This document shows positions 6,756 through 7,245 of a DNA stretch of 7,245 nucleotides, piece after piece. The stretch is from positions 1 to 7,245 of the forward strand of contig VSOO01000073.1 in the NCBI GenBank assembly GCA_009774895.1, given 5' to 3'. The DNA comes from Alistipes sp. GTDB taxonomy: Bacteria; Bacteroidota; Bacteroidia; Bacteroidales; Rikenellaceae. The notes beneath the pieces were generated by a model. That model ran no database searches and was not told where the DNA came from. It was given only the letters and a program-made list of their open reading frames with translations. Within the stretch, counting starts at the first letter, position 1; every line of letters begins with the position of its first letter. The position numbers and the translations under genes are program-made.

Positions 6756-6900
6756 GGCGGGGATTTGTCCGGCACATGCTTCCGTTGCGGTCCTTTCGGC
6801 GGCGGGTCTTTATCCGGCACCTGCGCATGCTTCGGGGCACACTCCTCAGCGGCAGGTCTTCATCCGGCACCTGCGCCCGTTTCGGAGCACACTCCTCAGC
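6756..6900. repeat. 50-bp tandem repeat, two copies plus a degenerate one
   Basis: Copies 6801-6850 and 6851-6900 are exactly 50 bp each and differ at six positions (88% identity). A 45-bp relative at 6756-6800 shares the start GGCGGG, the TCCGGCAC core and part of the middle. Open frames cross the repeat on the + strand, but since 50 is not a multiple of three the reading changes frame from copy to copy, which argues against a coding repeat. No inverted symmetry typical of CRISPR is present and there are no spacers. Confidence 0.8.
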
Positions 6901-7245
6901 GGACCCTTATTGCCGCGAGTCGCAAAGCGGGGTCTGACTGCCGCGGCAGAGTACCTTTTCCGAACGTGAAGCGGATGCGGTCGGAGCGGGTGAAGACAGT
7001 CGGGGCGTAAGTCGGCAGCCTGCCTGCGGGATTGCCCGGGTCCGCCCGAAAAATGCGGGAAACATGCCTTTGCGGCGGAGTGCAAGAAGCAGGCGGCAAC
7101 GAGTGCGGTCGCGGCTGGTGTGTCTTGTTGCAAAGCCGAGGATTTCCGCCCGAACGGATGTCGCGCAGAGAAACCGGATGGGAAGTACCCCCGAACGCCG
7201 TTGCGGCCGGATGCCTTGTAAAGGTTTCGAAGCAGCCAATAGTTA
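6901..7245. other. Gene-free flank, nothing recognised
   Basis: No gene can be supported. The open frames on both strands are arginine- and cysteine-rich, overlap one another and match no family I know. No tRNA, rRNA fragment or promoter pair is evident. The only local structure is the 12-bp perfect palindrome CTGCCGCGGCAG at 6938-6949. In many Bacteroidota lspA follows the ileS and dksA-like pair; no such gene starts here. Confidence 0.6.

Noticed and set aside
6952..6959. TACCTTTT as a -7 promoter element
   Set aside because: No TTTG-like element lies 19-21 nt upstream and no gene follows.
6641..7239. Open frames of 66 to 110 codons on both strands past the dksA-like gene
   Set aside because: They overlap each other and the tandem repeat, lack promoters and have compositions expected of GC-rich noncoding DNA.

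Overview
The window looks like chromosomal DNA from a GC-rich Bacteroidota, most likely Alistipes or a close Rikenellaceae relative. The reasons are GC-rich codon use, no Shine-Dalgarno sequences before the starts, promoters of the Bacteroidota type (TTTG, about 20 nt, TAnnTTTG), and Bacteroidota-type IleS and TraR/DksA-like proteins. The genus is inferred from memory of these families, not from a search.

Layout, left to right, all genes on the + strand. Positions 1-660 carry no credible gene and are built from repeats: three copies of a GC-rich two-hairpin element (26-117, 215-306, 492-581), two of them with a shared 72-nt leader, joined by degenerate 45-bp units. A promoter (735-766) follows. 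It drives an MsbA-like ABC exporter gene (800-2635) interrupted by one in-frame amber codon at 1919-1921. The membrane half lies before the stop and a motif-complete ATPase half lies after it, in the same frame. Next come ileS (2717-6214, type 2 isoleucyl-tRNA synthetase with a swapped HIGH motif, GIHH), a second clear promoter (6234-6265), and a small TraR/DksA-family gene (6291-6671) that keeps only two of the four zinc-finger cysteines. A strong hairpin terminator follows. The last 530 bases hold a 50-bp tandem repeat and no convincing gene.

The three genes are housekeeping functions (envelope lipid export, tRNA charging, RNA polymerase-associated regulation) and do not form a dedicated new system. 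The exporter and ileS are 81 nt apart with no clear terminator or promoter between them and may be co-transcribed. The dksA-like gene has its own promoter, though ileS read-through may also reach it.

The points most worth a second look are the structured repeats upstream, where one stem pair differs between copies in a compensatory way; the single-base amber lesion in an otherwise well-preserved exporter; and the GXHH form of the IleS signature motif, which bears on mupirocin response.
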